64,000 nt of DNA from an uncultured Faecalibacterium sp. (lineage in GTDB: Bacteria > Bacillota > Clostridia > Oscillospirales > Ruminococcaceae). The notes beneath the pieces were generated by a model. The model was not told where the DNA came from. It made no database searches and was given only the letters and a program-made list of their open reading frames with translations. Below are positions 42,232 through 49,929 of this stretch, in pieces (position 1 is the stretch's first letter; each line of letters begins with the position of its first letter). The stretch spans positions 1 to 64,000 of the forward strand of contig CALFLK010000020.1 of assembly GCA_937880095.1 (NCBI GenBank), in the 5' to 3' direction. A program made the position numbers and the translations under genes.

Positions 42232-42261
42232 AGTATACATGGATGCTGCATCGTCTGTCAA
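42232..42261 (-). promoter_or_regulatory. Promoter for the DUF2975-XRE pair
   Basis: On the minus strand a consensus TTGACA and TATACT are 18 bases apart, about 35 bases before the start codon. Confidence 0.75.
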
Positions 42262-42299
42262 TCCATACTATCTGTTTTTCAATATGATTACATCGCACA

Positions 42300-42333
42300 A
42301 AAATAAGGCGCAAGGAATATCTCCCTGCGCCTT
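42300..42333 (-). terminator. Intrinsic terminator after prfB
   Basis: AAGGCGCAAGGAA (42305-42317) faces CTCCCTGCGCCTT (42321-42333). In minus-strand RNA this gives 13 pairs including two G-U, then TATTTTTG. Confidence 0.85.
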
Positions 42334-42343
42334 TGTGGTTTTA

Positions 42344-43465
42344 TCAGGTATCCTGCAGCTCACCGCGAGAGGCAGCCTTCAGGTATGCAAAGATAAATCC
42401 ATCCAAATCGCCATCCATAACAGCATCTACGTTGCCGGTTTCGTAGTTGGTACGATGGTCCTTGACCATGGTGTACGGCATGAACACATAGCTGCGAATC
42501 TGGTGACCCCAGGCAATCTCATTCTGAACGCCCTTGATGTCCTCGATCTTATCCATGTGCTGCTGCTGTGCGATCTGGTACAGCTTTGCTTCCAGCATAC
42601 GCATAGCGTAGTCACGGTTCTGGAACTGAGAACGCTCGGTCTGGCAGTTTACGACCACGCCGGTGGGCTTATGGATCAAGCGAACTGCACTGGAGGTCTT
42701 GTTGACGTGCTGACCACCTGCACCGGATGCACGGTAAACCTGCATTTCGATGTCTTCCGGACGGATATCCACATGGATAGAATCGTCCAGCTCAGGCATA
42801 ACTTCCAGAGAAGCAAAGCTGGTCTGTCGGCGTGCCTGAGAGTCAAAGGGGCTGACACGAACCAGACGATGTACGCCGTTTTCGCTCTTAAGCAGACCGT
42901 AAGCATTGGTGCCCTTTACAATCATGGATGCGCTCTTCATGCCGGCTTCGTCGCCGTCCTGATAGTCCATCACGTCCACGCTCATGCCATGTGCGTCTGC
43001 CCATTTGTTGTACATACGATACAACATCTCCGCCCAATCCTGTGCTTCGGTACCGCCGGTACCTGCATGGAAGGTCAGGATTGCATTGCTGTGGTCGTAC
43101 TCGCCATTCAGCATGGTGACCAGCTGCAGCTCATCCACAGCCTTTTCCACGTTGTTGACTGCTTCTTCGCCTTCCGGAATCAGGTCAGGATCGTTTTCTT
43201 CTTCCAGCATCAGGAGCATGGTTTCAGCATCCTCGTACATGACGCGCAGATTCTCGAAACGAGTCAGCTTGTTTTTCAAGTCGCCCATTTCATCAAATAC
43301 CTTCTTGCTGGCATCCGCGTCATCGTAAAAGCCGGGCATAGTCATCTTATGCTCCAACTCCTGCAAACGCTTCTTGCTCTGCTCGATGGCAAGGGCTTCT
43401 TCCAGGTCATTTACAGCGGTGCGGAAGCCGCCCAGCTTAAATTTCAATTCATCTACTGTAATCAT
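42344..43465 (-). CDS. prfB: Peptide chain release factor 2
   Basis: RF2 ends translation at UGA and UAA. The tripeptide SPF (205-207) reads the stop codon and GGQ (250-252) triggers hydrolysis. The 373-residue frame is continuous. The usual programmed +1 frameshift site (CUU UGA C near codon 25) is absent, and the corresponding region reads LEEALAIEQ without interruption. GAGGT precedes the ATG at 43465, which is preferred over one 27 bases upstream. A promoter (43516-43544) and a terminator flank the gene. Confidence 0.96.
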   Translation of the reverse strand: MITVDELKFKLGGFRTAVNDLEEALAIEQSKKRLQELEHKMTMPGFYDDADASKKVFDEMGDLKNKLTRFENLRVMYEDAETMLLMLEEENDPDLIPEGEEAVNNVEKAVDELQLVTMLNGEYDHSNAILTFHAGTGGTEAQDWAEMLYRMYNKWADAHGMSVDVMDYQDGDEAGMKSASMIVKGTNAYGLLKSENGVHRLVRVSPFDSQARRQTSFASLEVMPELDDSIHVDIRPEDIEMQVYRASGAGGQHVNKTSSAVRLIHKPTGVVVNCQTERSQFQNRDYAMRMLEAKLYQIAQQQHMDKIEDIKGVQNEIAWGHQIRSYVFMPYTMVKDHRTNYETGNVDAVMDGDLDGFIFAYLKAASRGELQDT

Positions 43466-43515
43466 AGAAACCTCACGATACGCAAAATACATAGTATATA
43501 CACAGATACTTAATT

Positions 43516-43544
43516 AGTATACCGAATTTATGTGATAAAGTAAA
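43516..43544 (-). promoter_or_regulatory. Promoter for prfB
   Basis: On the minus strand TTTACT and TATACT are separated by 17 bases. Confidence 0.65.
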
Positions 43545-43571
43545 GATATATCGCAGAAAAGTATAGCGCGA

Positions 43572-43600
43572 TTGCATTTTTTCATAAGTTGGTGTACAAT
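43572..43600 (+). promoter_or_regulatory. Promoter for the RING-like gene
   Basis: TTGCAT and TACAAT are 17 bases apart on the plus strand, about 55 bases upstream of the start, divergent from the prfB promoter. Confidence 0.6.
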
Positions 43601-43655
43601 ATTGTATATATTTGTATACTGATGTAACTATCTTTATCGTTCACGGAGGGTTTTT

Positions 43656-44606
43656 ATGTACGATTTTACGGGTCAAGAATGCCCGATCTGCAAAAAAAAG
43701 TTTGCTGCAGAGGATGATATTGTTGTCTGCCCTGAGTGCGGCACCCCGCATCACCGCTCCTGCTGGCAGGAAAATGGTGTTTGCGCAAATCAGGAAAAAC
43801 ACGCTTCTGGTTTTGAGTGGACGCCCGTCGCCACGGAAAAAGAACAGGCAGATACCATGCCGAATGGTGCTGCCCAGCAGGACCAGCAGGCTGCATCCAA
43901 CGCACAGCAAAACACTGCTTCCAACGAAGCAGGCAATCCGAACAATTCCGGATTCGATTACAGTCAGCTGTACAATAACACCTATACCCCGCCCCAGCAG
44001 TCCGCACAGGCACAGGAAGCCGGTATCCCCAATCTGGACCCGGACAGCACGATCGAACAGATCCCTGTATCGGACTGGTCCGTATTCATCGGCAAATCCA
44101 ATTATTTGTATATGATGCTGTTCAAGCAGATGGAGCTGATGCATCGCCGTGCGGTTTTCTGCTTCAGCGCCGCTGTGTTCGGACCGTTTTACTTTGCATA
44201 TCGTAAGGCTTGGAAGCCTGCCCTGATTTGGGCTGCAACCCAGCTGATGGTGAACTTGCCCTCTATGCTGTACGCATTGCAGATTACCGGAAGCCCTTTG
44301 ACTGCCGGAATGAGCGCAGATCTCTTGTATCGTCTGGCTGCTGCTGCTTCTGTTTTGAATTTGCCGCTGATGTTCTTGCGTGGTTTCTATGGCGTTTACT
44401 GGTATAAGAACGAAAGCGTCAAGCGAATCAACAAAATTCGAGCTGCTTATCCCGATGCAAATCAGCGCCAGTATGTACTGCGCGCAAAGGGCGGCACCAG
44501 CTGGGGTGCAGTATTTTTGCTGGCAGGTGCAATGATTCTTATTGGTATGATTGTAAGCATGTTCGTTGGTCCCAATATTTCTGCCTTGTATCAGCTGTTG
44601 GCATAA
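43656..44606 (+). CDS. Prokaryotic RING-like zinc finger, DUF2628-like membrane protein
   Basis: The N-terminal zinc finger has C9, C12, C25, C28, H32/H33, C36 and C43, a prokaryotic RING family 1 pattern. A Gln/Asn-rich linker (about 60-125) leads to a DUF2628-like membrane part (FCFSAAVFGPFYFAYRKAWKPAL) with about four helices. Function is unknown. A eukaryote-like ubiquitin ligase role should not be assumed. GGAGGG precedes the ATG. It is co-directional with galU, 41 bases downstream, across a tandem duplication. Confidence 0.8.
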   Translation: MYDFTGQECPICKKKFAAEDDIVVCPECGTPHHRSCWQENGVCANQEKHASGFEWTPVATEKEQADTMPNGAAQQDQQAASNAQQNTASNEAGNPNNSGFDYSQLYNNTYTPPQQSAQAQEAGIPNLDPDSTIEQIPVSDWSVFIGKSNYLYMMLFKQMELMHRRAVFCFSAAVFGPFYFAYRKAWKPALIWAATQLMVNLPSMLYALQITGSPLTAGMSADLLYRLAAAASVLNLPLMFLRGFYGVYWYKNESVKRINKIRAAYPDANQRQYVLRAKGGTSWGAVFLLAGAMILIGMIVSMFVGPNISALYQLLA

Positions 44607-44633
44607 TATAAATAGGTCATAATATAAATAGGT
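44602..44633. repeat. Perfect 16-base tandem duplication
   Basis: CATAATATAAATAGGT occurs twice head-to-tail (44602-44617 and 44618-44633). The first copy includes the stop codon of the RING-like gene. Both lie just before the galU ribosome site. Confidence 0.9.
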
Positions 44634-44647
44634 AAGGAGCGTCTTTT

Positions 44648-45520
44648 ATGAAGATCAAAAAGGCCGTTATTCCCGCCGCTGGATTGGGTACACGCGTTCT
44701 CCCTGCTACTAAGGCAATGCCGAAGGGTATGCTGCCGATTGTAGACAAACCTGCGATTCAGTATCTGGTAGAAGAAGCTGTTCAGTCCGGCTGTACTGAC
44801 ATTTTGATCATTCTTGGTCGAAATCAGTCCATCATCGAGGACCACTTTGACCGCAATCCTGAACTGGAAGAAAAGTTGTCTGCTCCCGGTAAGGAAAAGA
44901 TGCTGGCAGAGTGCCTCGGTATTGCCAATCAGGCAAACATCTATTTTGTACGCCAGAAACAGACGCTGGGCTTAGGTCATGCCGTAGCTTGCACCAAAGC
45001 CTTTACCGGTGATGAACCTTTTCTGGTCATTTATGGCGATGACGTCATTGTGGGAGAAGACCCTGTATGCGCACAGCTGGTGCGTGCTTACGAAGAATTC
45101 GGTCGCCCTGCGGTTGGTGTTAATGCAGTGCCTTGGGAGGATGTATCCCGCTATTGCAGCTTAAAGACTACTCCCCTGCACGACAACCTGTACTTTGTGG
45201 ATGATATGATCGAAAAGCCCAAGAAGGGGCAGGAGTTCAGCAACTTCTCCATTTTGGGTCGTGTACTGCTTACGCCGGAAATTTATCCGATTTTGAGCCG
45301 TATCCCCCGCGGTGCCGGTGGTGAATATCAGCTGACGGATGCGATGGCGGAATACGCACGCACCTGCGGCGGTATGACTGCAGTAGATTTTACCGGCAAG
45401 CACTACGACATGGGCAACAAGCTGTGTGTAGTAGAAGCGCAGGTAGAAATGGCTCTGCAGCACCCGGAAATCGGCGAAGATTTCCGTGCATACCTGAAAG
45501 AGCTGTGCAAAACACTGTAA
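44648..45520 (+). CDS. galU: UTP-glucose-1-phosphate uridylyltransferase
   Basis: GalU makes UDP-glucose for wall polysaccharides and glycolipids. The nucleotide-binding block AAGLGTRVLPATKAMPKGMLP is near the N-terminus, followed by DKPAIQYLVEEAV. GLGHAVACTK, GDDVIVGEDP and GAGGEYQLTDA are further family motifs. At 290 residues it is full length. AAGGAG precedes the ATG. A terminator that overlaps the next promoter lies downstream. Confidence 0.96.
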   Translation: MKIKKAVIPAAGLGTRVLPATKAMPKGMLPIVDKPAIQYLVEEAVQSGCTDILIILGRNQSIIEDHFDRNPELEEKLSAPGKEKMLAECLGIANQANIYFVRQKQTLGLGHAVACTKAFTGDEPFLVIYGDDVIVGEDPVCAQLVRAYEEFGRPAVGVNAVPWEDVSRYCSLKTTPLHDNLYFVDDMIEKPKKGQEFSNFSILGRVLLTPEIYPILSRIPRGAGGEYQLTDAMAEYARTCGGMTAVDFTGKHYDMGNKLCVVEAQVEMALQHPEIGEDFRAYLKELCKTL

Positions 45521-45538
45521 AAACAGAAAAAATTTGTA

Positions 45539-45590
45539 AAAAGTGGCGGTTCGGCATGGTTTTTGTGTTGACACCGCCACTTTTCTTTGT
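45539..45590 (+). terminator. Intrinsic terminator after galU
   Basis: AAAAGTGGCGGT (45539-45550) pairs with ACCGCCACTTTT (45573-45584) around a 22-base loop, then CTTTGT. The right arm is at the same time the spacer of the rpsF promoter. Confidence 0.75.
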
Positions 45591-45596
45591 TATAAT
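45568..45596 (+). promoter_or_regulatory. Consensus promoter for rpsF-ssb-rpsR
   Basis: Perfect TTGACA (45568-45573) and TATAAT (45591-45596) with 17-base spacing. The -35 ends in the loop and first base of the galU terminator's right arm. Transcription would start near 45603. Confidence 0.92.
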
Positions 45597-45602
45597 GTTC
45601 TA

Positions 45603-45691
45603 GCGTCCGCAAGGGCGTTTGTGACACACTGTCACAATCCTTGGCCATCCTGGTTGGGGTGGTCCTAAAGTCCAAAAGGAGGTGCTACAAA
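45603..45691 (+). promoter_or_regulatory. Structured leader of rpsF
   Basis: The leader holds TTGTGACA/TGTCACAA (45619-45637, 3-base loop) and GGCCATCC/GGGTGGTC (near 45653-45674, two G-U pairs). Leaders of rpsF can bind the S6:S18 complex to repress the operon. The position fits, but I did not identify that motif with certainty. Confidence 0.45.
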
Positions 45692-45976
45692 ATGGCAAAG
45701 TACGAAACCATGCTGATTACCAGCTGCGTCGACGAGGAAGCCATGAACGCTGTTAACGCAAAGTTCAAAGCTCTGATCGAGGCAAACGGTACCATCGATT
45801 CCATTGATGAGTGGGGCAAGAAGCGTCTGGCTTACCCCATCAACGACGAGGAAGAGGGCTTCTACACTGTGATTAACTTCACCAGCAACCCTGAGTTCCC
45901 CGCTGAGCTGGATCGTGTGTACAAGATCACCGATGGCGTTCTGCGTTCTTTGATCGTTGCAAAGGAAGAAGCGTAA
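45692..45976 (+). CDS. rpsF: 30S ribosomal protein S6
   Basis: S6 binds the 30S platform with S18. The 94-residue protein has the family start MAKYETMLIT and the block DEWGKKRLAYPINDEEEGFY. The ATG at 45692 has AAGGAGGTG upstream. A start 51 bases earlier is rejected. It is the first gene of the conserved rpsF-ssb-rpsR operon, 24 bases before ssb. Confidence 0.97.
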   Translation: MAKYETMLITSCVDEEAMNAVNAKFKALIEANGTIDSIDEWGKKRLAYPINDEEEGFYTVINFTSNPEFPAELDRVYKITDGVLRSLIVAKEEA

Positions 45977-46000
45977 TTACGCTTTTAGGAGGCTGAAGTT

Positions 46001-46486
46001 ATGCTGAATGTTGTAGCTATTATGGGCCGACTGGTAGCCGACCCCACCCTGCGTCAGACTCAGACCGGCCGCAAGGTCGCAAGTTTCCGCATTGCATGCG
46101 ATCGCAATCGCCGTGATGCAAACGGTCAGTCGCAGGCCGACTTTATTGATGTGGTTTGCTGGGAGGCAAGTGCAGAGTTTGTCTGCAAGTACTTCCAGAA
46201 GGGCTCCCTGATTGCCGTTGAAGGCCGTCTGCAGAGCCGCAACTACACCGATAAGACTGGCAACAATCGCACAGCCGTCGAAATCGTTGCAACGAACATC
46301 AATTTCGCAGGTCCCAAATCTACGAATAGCGGCAATAATAATTACGAGAATAATTATTCCGCACCTGCATCCAACGGTGGTTACAATGCGCCCCGCGCAA
46401 ACACCATGGAGGCCGCTCCCAGCTATTCTGCTGGCAGCGCAGATGATTTCGCTGTCATCGAAGACAACGATGATCTGCCCTTCTGA
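46001..46486 (+). CDS. ssb: Single-stranded DNA-binding protein
   Basis: SSB coats single-stranded DNA and recruits repair and replication proteins. The OB-fold domain (1-105) contains VAIMGRLVADPTLR and FIDVVCWE. A low-complexity Asn/Ser/Pro linker follows, and the acidic tip EDNDDLPF docks partner proteins. AGGAGG precedes the ATG. It lies between rpsF and rpsR. Confidence 0.97.
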   Translation: MLNVVAIMGRLVADPTLRQTQTGRKVASFRIACDRNRRDANGQSQADFIDVVCWEASAEFVCKYFQKGSLIAVEGRLQSRNYTDKTGNNRTAVEIVATNINFAGPKSTNSGNNNYENNYSAPASNGGYNAPRANTMEAAPSYSAGSADDFAVIEDNDDLPF

Positions 46487-46518
46487 TGCAGCACATTCTA
46501 TTAAGGAGGTAACAAGCA

Positions 46519-46776
46519 ATGGCTTTTGAAAGAAACGAAGGCAGCCGTCCCGCACGCCCCATGCGTCGTGGCCGTAAGAAGGTCTGCAGCTTCTGTGTCG
46601 ACAAGGTCGACTCCATCGATTACAAGGACGTTCCCCGTCTGCGTAAGTACGTTTCCGAGCGTTCCAAGATTATTCCCCGCCGTGTTACCGGCACTTGCGC
46701 ATTCCATCAGCGTATGCTGACTGTCGCAATTAAGCGCGCTCGTCACGTTGCTCTGATGCCCTACATCAGCGACTAA
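46519..46776 (+). CDS. rpsR: 30S ribosomal protein S18
   Basis: S18 has 85 residues, with a basic start and the zinc-type cysteines of CSFC, then IDYKDVPRLRKYVSERSKI and RRVTGTCAFHQRMLTVAIKRARH. AAGGAGG precedes the ATG. It is the last gene of the rpsF operon, before a strong terminator. Confidence 0.98.
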   Translation: MAFERNEGSRPARPMRRGRKKVCSFCVDKVDSIDYKDVPRLRKYVSERSKIIPRRVTGTCAFHQRMLTVAIKRARHVALMPYISD

Positions 46777-46832
46777 TCGCTAAGGCATCTTTTTTAGATC
46801 GTAATTCCCTATATAAATCATCAGCAATCAGC

Positions 46833-46884
46833 AAAGCGATATAAATTTCTCTTGGCCGGGAAGTTTGTATCGCTTTTTTATTTT
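46833..46884 (+). terminator. Intrinsic terminator after rpsR
   Basis: The arms 46833-46851 and 46858-46876 form a 19-pair stem with three U-G pairs that exist only in plus-strand RNA, followed by TTTTATTTTG. Between it and the pnp terminator lies a further small hairpin (AAAAGATGGG/CCCATCTTTT, 46936-46970) of unknown role. Confidence 0.88.
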
Positions 46885-47049
46885 GTTTGAGCAACTAGCA
46901 TTTTCTCAGCGATAGATGCATTGGTTCGTGCGTATAAAAAGATGGGATACTCCCCTTCCCCATCTTTTATTGTGAGGTGCAGCATCGTACACGATCCTAT
47001 TTCTGCCATTACTCTGTAATATCGAGAATATGGGTGATATAGAAATAGA

Positions 47050-47092
47050 AACAAAAAGAGCGATGTCGACTTAAAGTCGAGCATCGCTCTTT
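47050..47092 (-). terminator. Intrinsic terminator after pnp
   Basis: AAAGAGCGATG (47055-47065) pairs with CATCGCTCTTT (47082-47092). An inner TCGAC/GTCGA stem is joined by one bulged base. TTTTTG follows on the minus strand. Confidence 0.88.
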
Positions 47093-47121
47093 AATTTATT
47101 ATGTAATTACAACTTGGTTTA

Positions 47122-49266
47122 TCAACCCTGCTGCTGTGCGGCCTTCTTAGCCTCCAGCTCTGCGATTGCATCCTTACGGCTCAGGTTGATACGACCCTGC
47201 TGGTCAATATCGGTAACCTTAACCACAATAGCATCACCCACAGCAACTACGTCTTCCACGCGCTCAACACGCTTGGAATCCAGCTTGGAGATGTGAACCA
47301 GACCTTCCTTACCGGGAGCAATCTCAACGAATGCGCCGAAGTTCATCAGGCGGGTAACACGACCCTTGTACAGAGCGCCCACTTCCGGATCTTCCACAAT
47401 CGTCTTGATAGTGAAGATTGCACGCTTTGCATCCTCCTGATCGGTAGCGGAAACGAATACATGACCGTCTTCCTGCACATCAATCTTGCAGTTGCAGTTT
47501 GCGCAGATATCCTGAATGACCTTACCGCCCTTACCAATAACGTCCTTGATCTTATCGGTGGGGATAGTCATGCTGAACATCTTGGGTGCCCAGCGGCTCA
47601 GTTCCGCACGAGGCTCAGCGATGCAGGGCTTGATGATCTCATCCAGAATAAACAGACGACCCTTGCGGCACTTCTCGAATGCTTCTGCAATGATGTCGTA
47701 GGTCAGACCGTCGATTTTAATATCCATCTGGATAGCAGTGATACCCTTGCGCGTACCGCCAACCTTAAAGTCCATATCGCCATGGAAGTCCTCGACGCCC
47801 TGAATGTCCAGCATGGTCATCCAGCGGTCGCCCTCGGTAATCAAACCGCAGGAGATACCAGCAACAGGAGCCTTGATGGGCACACCTGCATCCATCAGTG
47901 CCAGAGTAGAACCACAGATAGAAGCCTGAGAAGTAGAACCGTTAGAGCTCAGAACCTCAGACACGCAGCGGATGGTGTACGGGAAATCAGCCATATCAGG
48001 CAAAACCGGCAGCAGAGCGCGCTCAGCCAGTGCGCCGTGACCGATTTCACGACGACCGGGGCTGCGAGGTGCGCGAGCTTCGCCGACAGAGTACGGCGGG
48101 AAGTTATAGTGATGCAGGTAACGCTTGGTGGGCTCATCGCTCAAATCGTCCATCAGCTGGTTATCCTTGGTACCGCCCAGAGTGCAGGTAGTCAGAACCT
48201 GCGTCTGGCCACGGGTAAACATACCGGAACCATGTACACGAGGCAGCAGACCGACTTCAGCAGCCAGCGGGCGAATCTCGTTGATGCCACGGCCGTCAAC
48301 ACGCTTGCCATCATCCAGCAGCCAGCGACGGACAACCTGCTTCTGCATCTTGTAGCTGATCATGTCCAGCGTAGCGTCATCCAGACCTTCGTGCTCAGCA
48401 GCGATAGCGTCCAGGATGGGCAGCAGAGCTGCGTCACGCACGTTCTTATCGTCGGTATCCATAGCAGCCTTGAAATCATCCAGGTGCTTTGCGATCACAT
48501 CGTCCAGCAGATCGTGATCCAGCTCAACCGGAGTGAACTCGATCTTCTTCTTGCCGCGCTCAGCAACAATGCTGTTGATGAAAGCGATAATCTTCTTGAT
48601 CTCGGCGTGAGCCATCTTGATGGCATTCAGCATGGTGTCTTCGTCAACTTCGTTTGCACCAGCCTCGATCATAACGATCTTGTTCTCGGTAGCTGCGACG
48701 GTCAGAGCCAGATCGCTGACAGCACGCTGCTCAGCGGTGGGGTTCACAACCAGCTCACCGTCAACCAGACCCATCTGAACACCGCCAATGGGACCTGCCC
48801 AAGGAATGTCAGAAACAGCCAGAACCAGAGAAGTACCGATCATGCCGGCAATTTCCGGAGCGCAGTCGCGGTCCAAGCTCATAACAGTCATGGTGACGCA
48901 CACATCGTTACGCATATCCTTGGGGAACAGCGGACGGATGGGACGGTCAACTACACGGCTGGTCAGGATTGCGCGCTCACCGGGACGACCCTCACGGCGC
49001 ATAAAACTGCCGGGGATACGACCATCGGCGTACAGCTTTTCCTCGTACTCCACGCTCAGAGGGAAGAAATCAACACCCTCACGCGGTTTTGCACTCATGG
49101 TGACGTTGCACAGAACGCGCGTATCACCATAGCAGATCATTGCGCTTGCATTGGACAGGCCACACATCTTGCCCATCTCGACAGAGAAGGGACGACCAGC
49201 CAGCATAGTTTCATAGACCTTGAAGTTTTCAAAGGTTTCTTTGCGGGAACCGAATTCGATTGCCAT
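47122..49266 (-). CDS. pnp: Polyribonucleotide nucleotidyltransferase (PNPase)
   Basis: PNPase degrades RNA 3' to 5' by phosphorolysis. It has two RNase PH-like domains separated by a helical domain, then a KH domain (DKIKDVIGKGGKVIQDI) and an S1 domain (GRVTRLMNFGAFVEIAPGKEGLVH). The second core carries GDMDFKVGGTRKGITAIQMD. The length (714) is normal. GGAGG precedes the ATG. It lies downstream of rpsO, across a 269-base gap with short GC-rich inverted repeats but no clear promoter. Confidence 0.97.
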   Translation of the reverse strand: MAIEFGSRKETFENFKVYETMLAGRPFSVEMGKMCGLSNASAMICYGDTRVLCNVTMSAKPREGVDFFPLSVEYEEKLYADGRIPGSFMRREGRPGERAILTSRVVDRPIRPLFPKDMRNDVCVTMTVMSLDRDCAPEIAGMIGTSLVLAVSDIPWAGPIGGVQMGLVDGELVVNPTAEQRAVSDLALTVAATENKIVMIEAGANEVDEDTMLNAIKMAHAEIKKIIAFINSIVAERGKKKIEFTPVELDHDLLDDVIAKHLDDFKAAMDTDDKNVRDAALLPILDAIAAEHEGLDDATLDMISYKMQKQVVRRWLLDDGKRVDGRGINEIRPLAAEVGLLPRVHGSGMFTRGQTQVLTTCTLGGTKDNQLMDDLSDEPTKRYLHHYNFPPYSVGEARAPRSPGRREIGHGALAERALLPVLPDMADFPYTIRCVSEVLSSNGSTSQASICGSTLALMDAGVPIKAPVAGISCGLITEGDRWMTMLDIQGVEDFHGDMDFKVGGTRKGITAIQMDIKIDGLTYDIIAEAFEKCRKGRLFILDEIIKPCIAEPRAELSRWAPKMFSMTIPTDKIKDVIGKGGKVIQDICANCNCKIDVQEDGHVFVSATDQEDAKRAIFTIKTIVEDPEVGALYKGRVTRLMNFGAFVEIAPGKEGLVHISKLDSKRVERVEDVVAVGDAIVVKVTDIDQQGRINLSRKDAIAELEAKKAAQQQG

Positions 49267-49482
49267 TGTTATGCCTCCTGTAAATTTATATCACACAAAA
49301 AGCACTCCCGCGGCTTTAGCAATAAATCCAGCCTTTGTACCTGCGGCACAGAAGTTCGATTTACTGCTATAACAGCGGCCGACTTTCTGTATTTTATGAC
49401 TTCCAGCGCTAGATGCGCGGCTTTTAGTTTTTCAGCATCCTGCACGAGAATTCCCTGCCCTTTTTGTGGAAAAACAGCAGGT

Positions 49483-49529
49483 ATAAAAGAACAATGGGGC
49501 AGACACTACATAAAGTAGCGCCTGCCCCA
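49483..49529 (-). terminator. Terminator-like hairpin after rpsO
   Basis: TGGGGCAGACACTAC (49495-49509) faces GTAGCGCCTGCCCCA (49515-49529). In minus-strand RNA this is a 15-pair stem with two G-U pairs, followed by a broken U run (TTGTTCTTTTA). Confidence 0.75.
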
Positions 49530-49535
49530 CTGATA

Positions 49536-49790
49536 TTACTTACGCAGACCCAGGGTTGCGATCAGAGCACGGTAACGATTAACGTCCTTCTTCTCCAGGT
49601 AAGCCAGCAGATTGCGGCGACGGCCGACCATCTTCAGCAGACCACGGTAGCTGTGCTTGTCGTTGGGGTTAGCCTTCAGGTGCATGTTCAGCTCATTGAT
49701 GTGAGCGGTCAGCAGAGCGACCTGCACTTCGGGAGAACCGGTGTCCTTTTCGTTCATGGCGACCTTAGCCATAACTTCCTGCTTGTTCAT
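49536..49790 (-). CDS. rpsO: 30S ribosomal protein S15
   Basis: S15 binds 16S rRNA early in 30S assembly. The 84-residue sequence has TGSPEVQVALLTAHINELN and KHSYRGLLKMVGRRRNLLAYL. The last residues (LGLRK) are typical. It has its own promoter downstream of ribF and precedes pnp, the order found across bacteria. Confidence 0.98.
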   Translation of the reverse strand: MNKQEVMAKVAMNEKDTGSPEVQVALLTAHINELNMHLKANPNDKHSYRGLLKMVGRRRNLLAYLEKKDVNRYRALIATLGLRK

Positions 49791-49893
49791 AGTAATAACC
49801 TCTTTTCTATAATTTGCCTATAGCGCAGCGGAGGGAAACGGTTGCTCCCTGTTACAGGGCATACTCCCCGAGCCGTGCCACGGTACATAAAAC

Positions 49894-49922
49894 ATTATAG
49901 CACGCTATGGTGCAAAGCGCAA
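49894..49922 (-). promoter_or_regulatory. Promoter for rpsO
   Basis: On the minus strand TTGCGC and TATAAT are 17 bases apart, with TGC before the -10. It lies almost against the ribF stop codon. The resulting ~100-base leader contains CCCTG/CAGGG and a longer GC-rich fold, a possible S15 control element. Confidence 0.75.
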
Positions 49923-49929
49923 GGATTAT

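Noticed and set aside
40584..42261. Defence island made of hydrolase, XRE and DUF2975 genes
   Set aside because: The hydrolase is separated from the XRE/DUF2975 pair by a terminator. No nuclease, helicase or toxin-like partner is present.
43656..44606. Bacterial ubiquitin-ligase system based on the RING-like protein
   Set aside because: No E1, E2 or ubiquitin-like genes are nearby, and the membrane-anchored DUF2628-like architecture is common without such partners.
46878..47009. 43-codon minus-strand frame between the rpsR and pnp terminators
   Set aside because: Composition is protein-like, but there is no ribosome site. The frame spans a strong hairpin (46936-46970), and its 3' end runs to the rpsR terminator. 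It may be a fragment at most.
47293..49518. 741-codon plus-strand frame opposite pnp
   Set aside because: It is a shadow of the codon bias of pnp. The pnp frame has complete family motifs and a ribosome site.
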